Part shown: piece by piece, positions 39,194 through 50,734 of the stretch | How the letters are laid out: each line of letters begins with the position of its first letter | Numbering within the stretch: position 1 is the first letter of the stretch | Source of the DNA: Actinomycetes bacterium | Lineage (GTDB): Bacteria > Actinomycetota > Acidimicrobiia > Acidimicrobiales > RAAP-2 | Assembly (NCBI GenBank): GCA_021778895.1 | Contig: JAJYBR010000003.1 | Coordinates: 1 to 64,000 of the forward strand | Reading direction: 5' to 3' | Length of the DNA: 64,000 nucleotides | Program-made: the position numbers and the translations under genes | Notes under the pieces: model-generated | What the model was told of the DNA's origin: nothing | Databases searched by the model: none | The model's input: the letters and a program-made list of their open reading frames with translations, nothing else

Positions 39194-39811
39194 ATGGACG
39201 TGGCCCGCGCTCTGGCACGCCGCCGCATGGTCCGCTCCTTCGACGGGACCCCGGTCGATCCGGACATGCTCGACGGGCTCTGCGCGACGGCCCTGTGGGC
39301 ACCCACCGCCGGGAACTGCGCCGGCGTGCGCATGCACACCGTCTACGGCGCGGCCCGACCGGAGTTCTTCGCCCGCGCGACCGACGTCGCGTGGCGTGCT
39401 CGCTCGCCGCGCTACGCGGGCCTGTCCCGGGCCGGCGCGATCGTCGTGGTGACCTCGCGGCCCCAGGACTACGGCGCCCGCTACGGCGAGGCCGACAAGC
39501 GGGCCTCGGGCCTCGAGACCCTCGACGCGTGGCCCGTGCCGTACTGGCACGGTGACGCGGCCATGGCCACGATGGCGCTCCTCCTCCTGCTCGAGGAGTC
39601 CGGCTGGTCGGCCACGCTGTGGGGCGACTTCGGCCGCGCCGCGGGGCTGCTCGCGTGGCTCGGGGCCACCGACGAGACCCTCTTCGCCTCGGTTCTGGTG
39701 GGGCGTGACGACCACGGCGACCGCCGCTCGGCCAGCCTCGATCGTGCCGTGCCCGCGCGCCGCGACCGCGTCAGCCGCGTGGGGATGCCGCCTGACGCGC
39801 CACCTCGATGA
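39194..39811 (+). CDS. Nitroreductase-family flavoprotein
   Basis: A 205-residue FMN-dependent oxidoreductase. MDVARALARRRMVRSFDGTPVDPDMLDGLCATALWAPTAGNCAGVRM is the nitroreductase N-terminus with the FMN-binding RRMVRSF and the substrate region PTAGN. The C-terminal part TLWGDFGRAAGLLAWLGATDE matches the family cofactor site. Physiological substrate unknown; F420 or NAD(P)H dependence cannot be told. ATG 39194 is chosen over GTG 39179 because GAAGGGGG lies just upstream. Its 3' end overlaps pepA by 41 bp in antiparallel orientation. Confidence 0.85.
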   Translation: MDVARALARRRMVRSFDGTPVDPDMLDGLCATALWAPTAGNCAGVRMHTVYGAARPEFFARATDVAWRARSPRYAGLSRAGAIVVVTSRPQDYGARYGEADKRASGLETLDAWPVPYWHGDAAMATMALLLLLEESGWSATLWGDFGRAAGLLAWLGATDETLFASVLVGRDDHGDRRSASLDRAVPARRDRVSRVGMPPDAPPR

Positions 39812-41273
39812 GCGTGCGCATCGAGAAGGCCGTCCCCCCGCGCGGGATGTGGTGACGAGCGGCCGTCGCTCGCGCCGGCCCGGCGATGTCCAGGTGCGCC
39901 CAGGGCCGGCCGTGGACGAAGCGCTCGAGGAACAGAGCGGCCACGACGGCGCCGGCCGATCGTGCGGGTCCCGCCTCGACGTTCGAGATGTCGGCGACGT
40001 CGGAGTGCAGCCGCCCCCGGTAGCTGTCGACCAGGGGCAGGCGCCACAGCGGCTCGCCGCTCAGCTGGCTCGCCCGCTCGACGAGCTGGGCCACATCGTC
40101 GTCACTGGCGAACAGTGCGCCCACCTCGTCCCCGAGTGCCACCTTCTGGGCACCCGTCAAGGTGGCCACGTCGATGATCACGTCGGGTGCGAGCTCGGCG
40201 GCCAGGCTCAGCGCGTCGGCCAGGAGCAGGCGGCCCTCGGCGTCGGTGTTCAGGACCTCGATGCGCGAGCCGTCGCGAGCCACGACGACGTCACCGGGTC
40301 GCATCGAGGAGCCGCCCACCGCGTTCTCGGCCAGCGGCGCCAGGGCGGTGATGCGCAGGCGCAGTCCCAGCCGGCTGGCCACCGACGTCGTGCCCAGCAC
40401 GATGGCCGCCCCGGTCATGTCGGTCTTCTGCGTGCTCATCGACTCGGCAGGCTTGAGCGCAAGTCCGCCCGAGTCGAACGTGACCCCCTTGCCCACGAGC
40501 ACGAGGTGCGTGAGCGGCTCACCCGGCGCGGGATCGTAGGTCGCGCGCACCAGCCTCGTCGGCTGCGCCGACCCGGCGCCCACCGCCAAGAGGGCACCGA
40601 GCCGCTCGGCCCGGATCCGTGACTCGGTCCAGACCTCGACGCTGACGTGGGGATCCCCGCCCAGGCGCTCGACGGCCGCGTCCGCCAGCTCGCGCGGTCC
40701 GAGCACGTTGGCCGGGCTCTGGATCTGGTGACGGGCCCAGTCGACGCCCTCGGCCACGGTGTCGCCGGCCGCCACCGCTCGCGTGATCGCGTCGTGCTCG
40801 GGCACCGTCGGCAGGGGCGTGCCCCAGGGGAGCACGCCTAGCGACCGCACGCGGTCACCATCGGCGCGAAACGACGCCAGCGCGGCACCCTCGACCAGGG
40901 CGCGAGCGCGCTGCTCCAGGCGCTCGGGTTGCGCCGTGGGGACGAGGAGCACCAGATCGCCGTCGCCGCTGGCCCGCGCCGCCGCCGCGCCGGCGCGGCG
41001 ATAGCCCTCGGCGTCACCGGCCTGCGAGTCGACGACCACCAGGACGACCGTCGGGCCCGCGGCCGCGGGCCACACCAGGGCGCTGCCCACTCCTCCCGTG
41101 AGGCCGTGGCGTTCGGCCAGCCCACTGGGGAGCTCCGCGGGCACCGGCCACCCCGGGAATTCCTCGGCGAGCCCCGCCGGCAGCGCGACGGCACCGCCGC
41201 GCACTTCGACGGGCACGGCCACCGTTGGCCAGCCCCGCGCCTCGCTCCGCCCGATGACCCGACTCCGCAACAT
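39771..41273 (-). CDS. pepA: Leucyl aminopeptidase (M17 family)
   Basis: Cytosolic metallo-aminopeptidase releasing N-terminal residues from peptides. The 500-residue protein has the M17 metal-site signature NTDAEGRLLLADAL, the Lys-containing VGKGVTFDSGGLALKPAESM, DMTGAAIVLG and the C-terminal AHLDIAGPA...PRGGTAFSMRTL. The N-terminal half is the usual divergent macro-like domain. It starts one base after the adenosyltransferase stop, so the two are co-transcribed. The C-terminal end overlaps the nitroreductase gene by 41 bp. Confidence 0.94.
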   Translation of the reverse strand: MLRSRVIGRSEARGWPTVAVPVEVRGGAVALPAGLAEEFPGWPVPAELPSGLAERHGLTGGVGSALVWPAAAGPTVVLVVVDSQAGDAEGYRRAGAAAARASGDGDLVLLVPTAQPERLEQRARALVEGAALASFRADGDRVRSLGVLPWGTPLPTVPEHDAITRAVAAGDTVAEGVDWARHQIQSPANVLGPRELADAAVERLGGDPHVSVEVWTESRIRAERLGALLAVGAGSAQPTRLVRATYDPAPGEPLTHLVLVGKGVTFDSGGLALKPAESMSTQKTDMTGAAIVLGTTSVASRLGLRLRITALAPLAENAVGGSSMRPGDVVVARDGSRIEVLNTDAEGRLLLADALSLAAELAPDVIIDVATLTGAQKVALGDEVGALFASDDDVAQLVERASQLSGEPLWRLPLVDSYRGRLHSDVADISNVEAGPARSAGAVVAALFLERFVHGRPWAHLDIAGPARATAARHHIPRGGTAFSMRTLIEVARQAASPRG

Positions 41274-41274
41274 C

Positions 41275-41817
41275 TCAGCGCTCCTCTCGTGCCGTGCGGT
41301 GCTCGGGACCCTCGGCCCACCGGGCCATCGTCCACACGAGATCGCTCAGGCGATTCAGGTACTCGAGCACGTGGGTGCTCGGATCCACCCGGCCGACCGC
41401 CACGCGCTCGGCCCGTCGCACGACGGTGCGCGCCACGTCCAGGGCCGCCGCCACGCGGTCGTCGCCCGGGACGACGAACTCTGATGGCATGGGGAACTCA
41501 CTGGTCAGCGCGTCGATCTCCTCCTCGAGTCGGCGCACCATCTCGTCGGTGACCAGCGTTCGACCCGCGACGAGCTGGGGCCGCTTGGTGGCACTCGTGC
41601 CCACGTCAGCCATCAGGACCCACAGGTCCCGTTCGACCGACACGAGCAGGACGTCGAGGCGGCTTCCGCGCTCGCACCACGAGCGCGCCCAGCCGAGTGC
41701 GGCTTGGGCTTCGTCGACCGCGCCGTTGACCTCGATGGGATCCGCGTCCTTGCTCACGCGCCCACCCAGGTACAGCCCGGTCGTGCCGCCGTCGCCCCGC
41801 CGGGTGTAGATCCTCAC
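41275..41817 (-). CDS. Cob(I)alamin adenosyltransferase, PduO type
   Basis: Makes adenosylcobalamin from ATP and cob(I)alamin. From GTG 41817 the protein reads VRIYTRRGDGGTTGLYLGG, the PduO/MMAB nucleotide loop (TRxGDxGxT). Further signatures are VNGAVDEAQAALG, FVVPGDDRVAAALDVARTVVRRAERVAV with the B12 region, and NRLSDLVWTMARW. The trimer-forming five-helix fold is expected. Length is 180. The track start at 41841 adds eight residues, but a TACGCT element 7 nt before GTG 41817 supports the shorter form. It would supply the mutase cofactor at 36-38 kb. Confidence 0.92.
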   Translation of the reverse strand: MRIYTRRGDGGTTGLYLGGRVSKDADPIEVNGAVDEAQAALGWARSWCERGSRLDVLLVSVERDLWVLMADVGTSATKRPQLVAGRTLVTDEMVRRLEEEIDALTSEFPMPSEFVVPGDDRVAAALDVARTVVRRAERVAVGRVDPSTHVLEYLNRLSDLVWTMARWAEGPEHRTAREER

Positions 41818-41824
41818 CCTGGGA

Positions 41825-41830
41825 AGCGTA
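41825..41830 (-). promoter_or_regulatory. -10 element of the adenosyltransferase gene
   Basis: TACGCT on the minus strand, 7 nt before GTG 41817; divergent from the metH -10 19 bp away. Confidence 0.4.
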
Positions 41831-41849
41831 GTGACTGGCACCCGGCCAG

Positions 41850-41855
41850 TAGCCT
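41850..41855 (+). promoter_or_regulatory. -10 element of metH
   Basis: TAGCCT is followed by 8 nt and ATG 41864. The 46-bp divergent gap leaves no room for a cobalamin or SAM riboswitch. Confidence 0.45.
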
Positions 41856-41863
41856 GACCCCAG

Positions 41864-45355
<3,492 letters not shown>

Positions 45356-45358
45356 CCC

Positions 45359-45375
45359 CCGCCCGCCGCGGGCGG
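45359..45375. terminator. Hairpin between convergent metH and lipBA
   Basis: CCGCCCG-CCG-CGGGCGG, a 7-bp all-GC stem in the 25-bp gap between two convergent stops; a probable shared terminator. Confidence 0.5.
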
Positions 45376-45380
45376 TGCCG

Positions 45381-47012
45381 TCAGCGTGTGCCGGCGCGGA
45401 TCTCGACGGGACGGGCCTCGGCCAGCGCCTCACCGGCGTGGTAGCTCGAGCGCGTCAGGGGCGAGGCCTGGACGTGGGCCAGTCCCAGGCGCCGCCCGCG
45501 CGCGGCGAGGTCGTCGAACTCGTCGGGCTCCCACCAGCGCATCACCGGCGAGTGGGCCCGCGTGGGCCGGACGTACTGCCCGATCGTGGCGATCGACACG
45601 CCAACCGCGGCCAGGTCGGCCAGCGTCTCTTCCACCTCGTCGACCGTCTCGCCCAGACCCACCATGAGTCCGGACTTGGTCGTGAGGCCCGCCGCGCCGG
45701 CGCGCGCCAGCACCGTCAGGGAACGTGCGTAGCCGGCGCTGGGCCGCACCGCCCGCTGCAGGCGTGCCACCGTCTCGATGTTGTGGTTCACGACGTCGGG
45801 TCGGGCATCGAGGATCAGCTCCAGCGACGCGACGTCTCCGCGGACGTCGCTGATCAGGACCTCGACGCTGGTCTCGGGGGAGCGGTCCCGGATCGCCCGG
45901 ATCGTCGCGGCGATCGCACCCGCACCACCATCGGCCAGGTCGTCGCGCGCGACGCAGGTAACTACCGCGTGGCGCAGGCCCAGGCGGACCACGGCTTCCG
46001 CGACGCGGGCCGGCTCCGTCGGGTCCAGGGGCAGCGGCTTCTGGGTGTCGACCAGGCAGAAGGTGCACGCCCGCGTGCACCGCTCGCCGTTGACCATGAA
46101 CGTCGCGGTCCCCGAGTCCCAGCACTCGAAGATGTTGGGGCAGCCCGCCTCCTCGCACACCGTGACCAGGCGCAGGTCGTCGTTGAGCCGCCGCATCGAC
46201 CGGAAGCCGGCTCCCATGTCCGCCTCGACCCGCATCCAGGCGGGCTTGCGCGCATGCAGGTCGACCCCGTCATCGGGATCCACGCCCGCCCGGCGCAGCC
46301 GGCGCAGGGCGGCGGGCTCGGCCGTCGCCACCGCCAGGGACCGATCGACGGACGCCACATGCTCCTCACCGCCGCCGAGGCGCGCGGCCAGGGCGGACCC
46401 GAGGTACGACTCGACGTCGGCCAGCTCGGCGTCGAGGCCGAGCGAGCGCATCGACGCGACGGGCTTGTCGGGGATGCCGCAGGGCACGATGGCGCTGAAG
46501 GCCGCCAAGTCCACGTCCACGTTGAGTGCGACGCCGTGCAGGGTGCGGCGCTGGCCGTTCCGGTTGCGTTCGGTGCGCACCCCGACCGCCGCCACCTTGG
46601 CCGGGCGGCTCTCCACGTGTGCCCACACGCCGGGATATCCCTCGAGCCGGTCGACCGTCCCCAGCCGGCCGTCGGGGTCGAAGTGCCGGACCGTCTCGAT
46701 GACCGCGTCCTCGAGCCGGTGCACGTGAGCCCGCCCCGAGCCGGGGTCGTCACCCACCGTGGCGATGGCCCAGGCAACGATCTGGCCGGGCCCGTGGAAG
46801 GTGACGTCGCCACCGCGATCCGCCTCGACCACGTCGGCGACGAGCGAGTCGACCGGGACCAGGAAGTGCTCAGGCACGGCCCGAACGCCGAGCGTGTACG
46901 TCGGCGGGTGCTGCATCACCAGGACGTAGTCGTCCCCTGACTCCAGCAGGGCCCGCTGCAGGTCGTTGGCCTCACGAAAGCTGACGCGACCGAGGTGGCG
47001 CCGCCGCAGCAC
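45381..47012 (-). CDS. LipB-LipA fusion: octanoyltransferase + lipoyl synthase
   Basis: One uninterrupted 543-residue frame encodes both endogenous lipoylation enzymes. Residues 1-220 are LipB: GRVSFREANDLQ, RGGDVTFHGPGQ (73-77), catalytic Lys in KVAAVGVR (K139), RTLHGVALNV and catalytic Cys in IVPCGI (C178). Residues about 255-543 are LipA: auxiliary-cluster CEEAGCPNIFEC (C286, C291, C297), radical-SAM CTRACTFC (C312, C316, C319) and the terminal RSSYHAGE. LipB moves octanoate from ACP to lipoyl domains; LipA inserts two sulfurs. All catalytic residues of both are present, so both halves should be active. GTG 47012 follows the E2 stop with no gap, and lpd-E2-lipBA read as one operon. Nearly all bacteria use separate genes. 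Confidence 0.95.
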   Translation of the reverse strand: MLRRRHLGRVSFREANDLQRALLESGDDYVLVMQHPPTYTLGVRAVPEHFLVPVDSLVADVVEADRGGDVTFHGPGQIVAWAIATVGDDPGSGRAHVHRLEDAVIETVRHFDPDGRLGTVDRLEGYPGVWAHVESRPAKVAAVGVRTERNRNGQRRTLHGVALNVDVDLAAFSAIVPCGIPDKPVASMRSLGLDAELADVESYLGSALAARLGGGEEHVASVDRSLAVATAEPAALRRLRRAGVDPDDGVDLHARKPAWMRVEADMGAGFRSMRRLNDDLRLVTVCEEAGCPNIFECWDSGTATFMVNGERCTRACTFCLVDTQKPLPLDPTEPARVAEAVVRLGLRHAVVTCVARDDLADGGAGAIAATIRAIRDRSPETSVEVLISDVRGDVASLELILDARPDVVNHNIETVARLQRAVRPSAGYARSLTVLARAGAAGLTTKSGLMVGLGETVDEVEETLADLAAVGVSIATIGQYVRPTRAHSPVMRWWEPDEFDDLAARGRRLGLAHVQASPLTRSSYHAGEALAEARPVEIRAGTR

Positions 47013-48260
47013 CTAGCGCTCGCTCTCGAGGTCCAGACCCGCCAGGAGCTCTCCCACGCGCTCGAGGTACGCCGTCGCGGTGAAGGGCTCGCAGACGCGA
47101 TGGTCGAAGGAGAGTCCCAGGATGACCTGCGACCCGACCTCGACGCGTGACGCGCCGTCCACCTCGCGCACCACGGGCACCTGACGCACCGCCCCCATCG
47201 AGATGACGGCCACCTGCGGCTGGATGATGATCGGTTCGGTCCACAGAACTCGCGACCCCGCCGGACCGACCAAGGTGAACGTCCCGCCGAGCAGGTCGTC
47301 GGTCGTCAGCTGACGGGACTCGACGCGCTCGCCGAGCTCGTGGACCCGGCGGGCCAGAGCGCGCAGCGTCAGGCCCGCGGCGGCGTGCACCACCGGGACG
47401 AGCATCCCGTCGCGGTGGACCTCGCGCATGTACCCGAGGTTGACGGTGCGGTGCACCACGAGCTCGTCACCGGCGAAGGTCGCGTTGAGGAACTCGAACT
47501 CGCCGAGTGCGCGAACGGCGGCCAGGCCCACGACCATCTCGTCGGTGATGGGAATGCCGTCGCGGGTGGCCCGACCCTCGCGGTCGAGCTCGGCGAACAC
47601 GGTTCCATCGACCTCCACGGCCACGAAGCCGTGCGGCGTCGTCTGGGCCGAGAGCGCCATGTGCTGGCCCATCCGGCGCAGCCCGTTCGACAGGGGCACC
47701 ACGAGGTCGTCGGTCGGGCCGTTGGCGACGGCGCGCTCGGCGTCACGTCGGGTGATCGCGCCACCGGGACCAGACCCGCGCACCGTTGCGGGGTCCACGC
47801 CGCCATCGGCCAGGATGCGGCGCACGACGGGTGACGTGACCAGGCCGGGGCGCTCGGAGACCGACGCTGGCGCGGCCGCGGCCGCGGCCGCGGGTGCCGG
47901 CGCAGGTGCGACCGGCGTCGGTGCGGCTGCGGGTGCTGGTGCGGCTGCGGGTGCTGGTGCTGGTGCGGGTGCGGGTGCTTCGGAAACCACCGGTGCGGCT
48001 GCGCTCGCCGCCGGCGCCGCCGTGGCGCCCTCGTCGATCACCGCGACCCGGGCCCCCGTCTCGACGGTGTCACCCTCCTCGGCCAGGATCTCGGTCAGGA
48101 CGCCCGCGGCCGGTGAGGGCATCTCGGAGTCCACCTTGTCAGTCGAGATCTCGAACAGCGGCTCGTCGCGTGCGACCTGGTCCCCCACGCTCTTGAACCA
48201 CCGCGTGATGATCCCCTCGGTCACCGATTCGCCGAGCGACGGCAGCGTTACGTCAGCCAA
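47013..48260 (-). CDS. 2-oxoacid dehydrogenase E2 (dihydrolipoyl acyltransferase)
   Basis: A 415-residue E2 with one lipoyl domain (1-76; lipoyl Lys in EISTDKVDSEM), a long Ala/Pro linker (about 80-140), a peripheral subunit-binding domain (TSPVVRRILADGGVDPATVRGSGPGGAITRRDAERA) and a catalytic acyltransferase domain to the end. It forms the core of a pyruvate, 2-oxoglutarate or branched-chain complex; type cannot be read, and no E1 gene adjoins, though Kgd at the window start may use it. The catalytic motif, normally HRxxDG, reads H-R-V-C-E-P, so Asp is replaced by Glu and Gly by Pro while the His is kept. It overlaps lpd by 8 bp and abuts lipBA. Confidence 0.92.
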   Translation of the reverse strand: MADVTLPSLGESVTEGIITRWFKSVGDQVARDEPLFEISTDKVDSEMPSPAAGVLTEILAEEGDTVETGARVAVIDEGATAAPAASAAAPVVSEAPAPAPAPAPAAAPAPAAAPTPVAPAPAPAAAAAAAPASVSERPGLVTSPVVRRILADGGVDPATVRGSGPGGAITRRDAERAVANGPTDDLVVPLSNGLRRMGQHMALSAQTTPHGFVAVEVDGTVFAELDREGRATRDGIPITDEMVVGLAAVRALGEFEFLNATFAGDELVVHRTVNLGYMREVHRDGMLVPVVHAAAGLTLRALARRVHELGERVESRQLTTDDLLGGTFTLVGPAGSRVLWTEPIIIQPQVAVISMGAVRQVPVVREVDGASRVEVGSQVILGLSFDHRVCEPFTATAYLERVGELLAGLDLESER

Positions 48261-49683
48261 TGTGGAGCCCCCTTCCAGCGAGCGCCAGCAGGGTCTCGCC
48301 GAAGGTCTCCGACAGGGACGGGTGCGGCTGGATGAGACCGGCCGCCTCTTCGGCGGTGGCCTCCCAGTTGACGGCGTAGTAGCCGGCGCCGAGCTGCTCG
48401 GTCACCCACGGTCCGGCCATGTGCACACCGAGGATCTGGCCTGCCGAACCATCGGGCCGCTTCTCGGCGATGATCTTGACCACGCCATCGGTCTCGCCGA
48501 TGATCTGGGCCCGGCTGTTCCCCCCGTAGGGGTCCTTCTTGACGACGACGTCGTACCCGCGCTCCTTGGCCGTGGCCTCGGTGAGCCCGCAGAAGGCCAC
48601 CTCCGGGTTGGAGTAGATCGCCCAGGGCACGCGGTCGTAGTCGACCGGCGTGGCGGGCTCACCCAGGATGGTCTTGATCGCGACGATCGCCTCGGCGAAG
48701 CCCACGTGCGCCAACTGGGGCGTGTTGGCCACGATGTCGCCGATCGCGTAGACGTGGGGATTGGCGGTGCGCATGGCCGGGTCGGCCACCACGAAGCCGC
48801 GATCGTTGACCTCGACCCCGGTCCCCTCGCCGAGCAGGCCCTCGCTGCGCGGCCGACGACCGACGGCCAGGATGACGGCCTCCACCTCGACGTCATCGCC
48901 GCCCTCGACGTGGACGTTGGTGGTCTTGGCACCCTTGCCGCCCTTGGCCGGCGTGTGCCCGGTGACCGTCACGGCGGTGCGCACCTCGATGCCGCGCTTC
49001 TTGAAGACCCGCTGGATGACGCTCACGACTTCGCTGTCGCAGCCCGCGAGGATCGTCGGCAGGCCCTCCAGGATCGTCACCTTGCTGCCCATGTCGGCCA
49101 GCATCGAGGCGAACTCGCACCCGATGGCGCCGCCACCGATCACGACGGCCGACGCCGGCAGGCTCGAAAGGTCCAGGAACTCATCCGAGGTCAGGACGAA
49201 CTTCCCGTCCAGGTCGAAGCCGGGCAGCGTGCGGGGCACCGAGCCGGCCGCCAGGATCACGTCGCGGCCGCGGCACACCACACCCGCGTCGGTCCCGTCG
49301 ACGACGCGCACCGTACGGTCGGCGTCGAGGCGCCCGGTCCCCTCGAAGATCGTCACCTTGCGGCCCTTGAGCAGCCCGCTCAGGCCCTTGTGCAGCTTGT
49401 CGACCACCTCGCCCTTGCGCTGCTGGCTGACGGCGAAGTCGGTGCTCAGGCCGTCCACCGCGAACCCGAAGGCCCCGGCGTGCTCGATCGTCCGGCGCAC
49501 GTGGGCGGTCTCGAGGAACTCCTTGGCCGGGACGCACCCGCGGTGCAGACACGTTCCGCCAACCTTGTCCCGCTCGATCATCGCGATGTGGAGCCCCGCT
49601 GCGGCTCCGTAGAGCGCGGCGGCGTAGCCTCCCGGCCCGCCACCGATGATCACGACGTCAAACTCCTGGACCTCGTCGGCCAC
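48253..49683 (-). CDS. lpd: Dihydrolipoamide dehydrogenase
   Basis: FAD enzyme (E3) reoxidising dihydrolipoyl groups and producing NADH. The 476-residue protein has FAD-binding VVIIGGGPGGYAAALYGA, the redox disulfide GGTCLHRGCVPAK, the NAD-binding VVIGGGAIGCEFASMLADMGSKVTI, FAD motif HVYAIGDI and the interface His-Glu near LIQPHPSLSETFGE. All catalytic residues are present. A TAGGAT -10 and a GAAGGGGA ribosome binding site precede ATG 49683. Downstream E2 overlaps by 8 bp, so lpd, E2 and lipBA form one operon. Confidence 0.95.
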   Translation of the reverse strand: MADEVQEFDVVIIGGGPGGYAAALYGAAAGLHIAMIERDKVGGTCLHRGCVPAKEFLETAHVRRTIEHAGAFGFAVDGLSTDFAVSQQRKGEVVDKLHKGLSGLLKGRKVTIFEGTGRLDADRTVRVVDGTDAGVVCRGRDVILAAGSVPRTLPGFDLDGKFVLTSDEFLDLSSLPASAVVIGGGAIGCEFASMLADMGSKVTILEGLPTILAGCDSEVVSVIQRVFKKRGIEVRTAVTVTGHTPAKGGKGAKTTNVHVEGGDDVEVEAVILAVGRRPRSEGLLGEGTGVEVNDRGFVVADPAMRTANPHVYAIGDIVANTPQLAHVGFAEAIVAIKTILGEPATPVDYDRVPWAIYSNPEVAFCGLTEATAKERGYDVVVKKDPYGGNSRAQIIGETDGVVKIIAEKRPDGSAGQILGVHMAGPWVTEQLGAGYYAVNWEATAEEAAGLIQPHPSLSETFGETLLALAGRGLHIG

Positions 49684-49720
49684 GATGTGTCCCCTTCGCT
49701 CGCACCACTGTCGACTGAGA

Positions 49721-49726
49721 ATCCTA
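49721..49726 (-). promoter_or_regulatory. -10 element of the lpd-E2-lipBA operon
   Basis: TAGGAT on the minus strand, 37 nt before ATG 49683, with GAAGGGGA in the leader. No good -35 is evident. Confidence 0.45.
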
Positions 49727-49730
49727 ATGT

Positions 49731-50186
49731 TTATGCCGGAAAGATCGGCGGGCGCGCCACCCCGTCCTGGCGGTCGGCGGCGGTCGTGGCGAGGGCGTCG
49801 ACTAGTTCATTCATGGGGTCACCGGCGTGCCCCTTCACCCACCGGAAGCGGATCGTGCCGCGCGCTCCGACCACTTGGTCGACCAACGGTTCCCACAGAT
49901 CGCGGTTCGCGACGGGTCGTCCTTGGGAGTTGCGCCAGCCGCGGCGCTGCCACCCGACGTACCAGCGGTCGTGAAAGCACTTCACCACATAGGACGAGTC
50001 GCTGACGATCTCCAGATCCTCGCCGCCCAGGACGTGCAGCGCCTCCAGCACAGCGCGCAGCTCCATGCGCTGGTTGGTGGTGTGCGCCTCGGCACCACTG
50101 GCGTAGAGGTCGGCCGAGACCGCCCACGCCCAGCCCCCGGGCCCGGGATTGCCTCGGCAGGCGCCGTCGGTGTAGGCCGTCGTCAT
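49731..50186 (-). CDS. rnhA: Ribonuclease HI
   Basis: Degrades RNA in RNA-DNA hybrids. The 151-residue protein starts at ATG 50186 (MTTAYTDGACRGNPGPGGWAW) with the first catalytic Asp in TDGA, then TTNQRMELRAV (catalytic Glu), SDSSYVVKC (Asp) and WVKGHAGDPMNELVD (His and last Asp). The YTDGACRGNPG and KGHxGxxxNExxD patterns are canonical. The start overlaps the Rrf2 gene stop (ATGA), so it is co-translated with that regulator. The tail DGVARPPIFPA follows. Confidence 0.94.
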   Translation of the reverse strand: MTTAYTDGACRGNPGPGGWAWAVSADLYASGAEAHTTNQRMELRAVLEALHVLGGEDLEIVSDSSYVVKCFHDRWYVGWQRRGWRNSQGRPVANRDLWEPLVDQVVGARGTIRFRWVKGHAGDPMNELVDALATTAADRQDGVARPPIFPA

Positions 50187-50641
50187 CGGTGGCGGGTGAC
50201 CCACGCGTCCGGGTCGCGGGTGAAGCGCGTCACGGACTCGGGGAGCTCTCCGCGCAGGATCTGACCGACGCTGACGTGCTCGAGGACCTCGCGCAAGGCG
50301 GCGCGCACGGCGACCCAGACGTCACGCAGGTAGGTGGCCTCGCCGCCGTAGCTCAGCGTCTCGGGCCGCATGCCGCGCACCCCCGCCATGGGACCCGTCA
50401 CCACCCGCAAGACGTCGGCGATGCAGATCTCGTCGGGATCGCGGGCCAGGCGGAACCCGCCCTCGGGACCCCGCTGGCTGGTCACCAGGCCGCCGCGCCG
50501 CAGGTCCGAGAGGATGGCCCCCAGGAACTTCGCGGGCAACTCCTGCTCGGCCGCCAGGTGCTCGGCGCTCACCGAGTTCGAACTGCCCGCCAGCGTCAGC
50601 AGCGCACGGATGGCGTATTCGGCCTTCGCGGGAATCTGCAC
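50183..50641 (-). CDS. Rrf2-family transcriptional regulator without the Fe-S cysteine triad
   Basis: A 152-residue winged-helix Rrf2/IscR-type protein. From GTG 50641 it reads VQIPAKAEYAIRALLTLA with the recognition region ELPAKFLGAILSDLRRGGLVTSQRGPEGGFRLAR, a strong Rrf2 signature. The loop that in IscR carries three cluster-binding Cys (here GVRGMRPETLSYGGEA) contains none; the only Cys is in DEICIADVL. It therefore probably does not sense Fe-S clusters in the IscR way. The track start adds 24 non-homologous residues. It overlaps rnhA by 4 bp and lies about 2 kb from the suf locus. Confidence 0.88.
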   Translation of the reverse strand: MQIPAKAEYAIRALLTLAGSSNSVSAEHLAAEQELPAKFLGAILSDLRRGGLVTSQRGPEGGFRLARDPDEICIADVLRVVTGPMAGVRGMRPETLSYGGEATYLRDVWVAVRAALREVLEHVSVGQILRGELPESVTRFTRDPDAWVTRHR

Positions 50642-50734
50642 GCCCCCATTCTGCCCCAGTCGCTCGTCGCGCACCGTGGACAGGCGGGTCGATCGGATCC
50701 CGCGACCGGTCACTGATCGCCCACTGCGTCGGGC

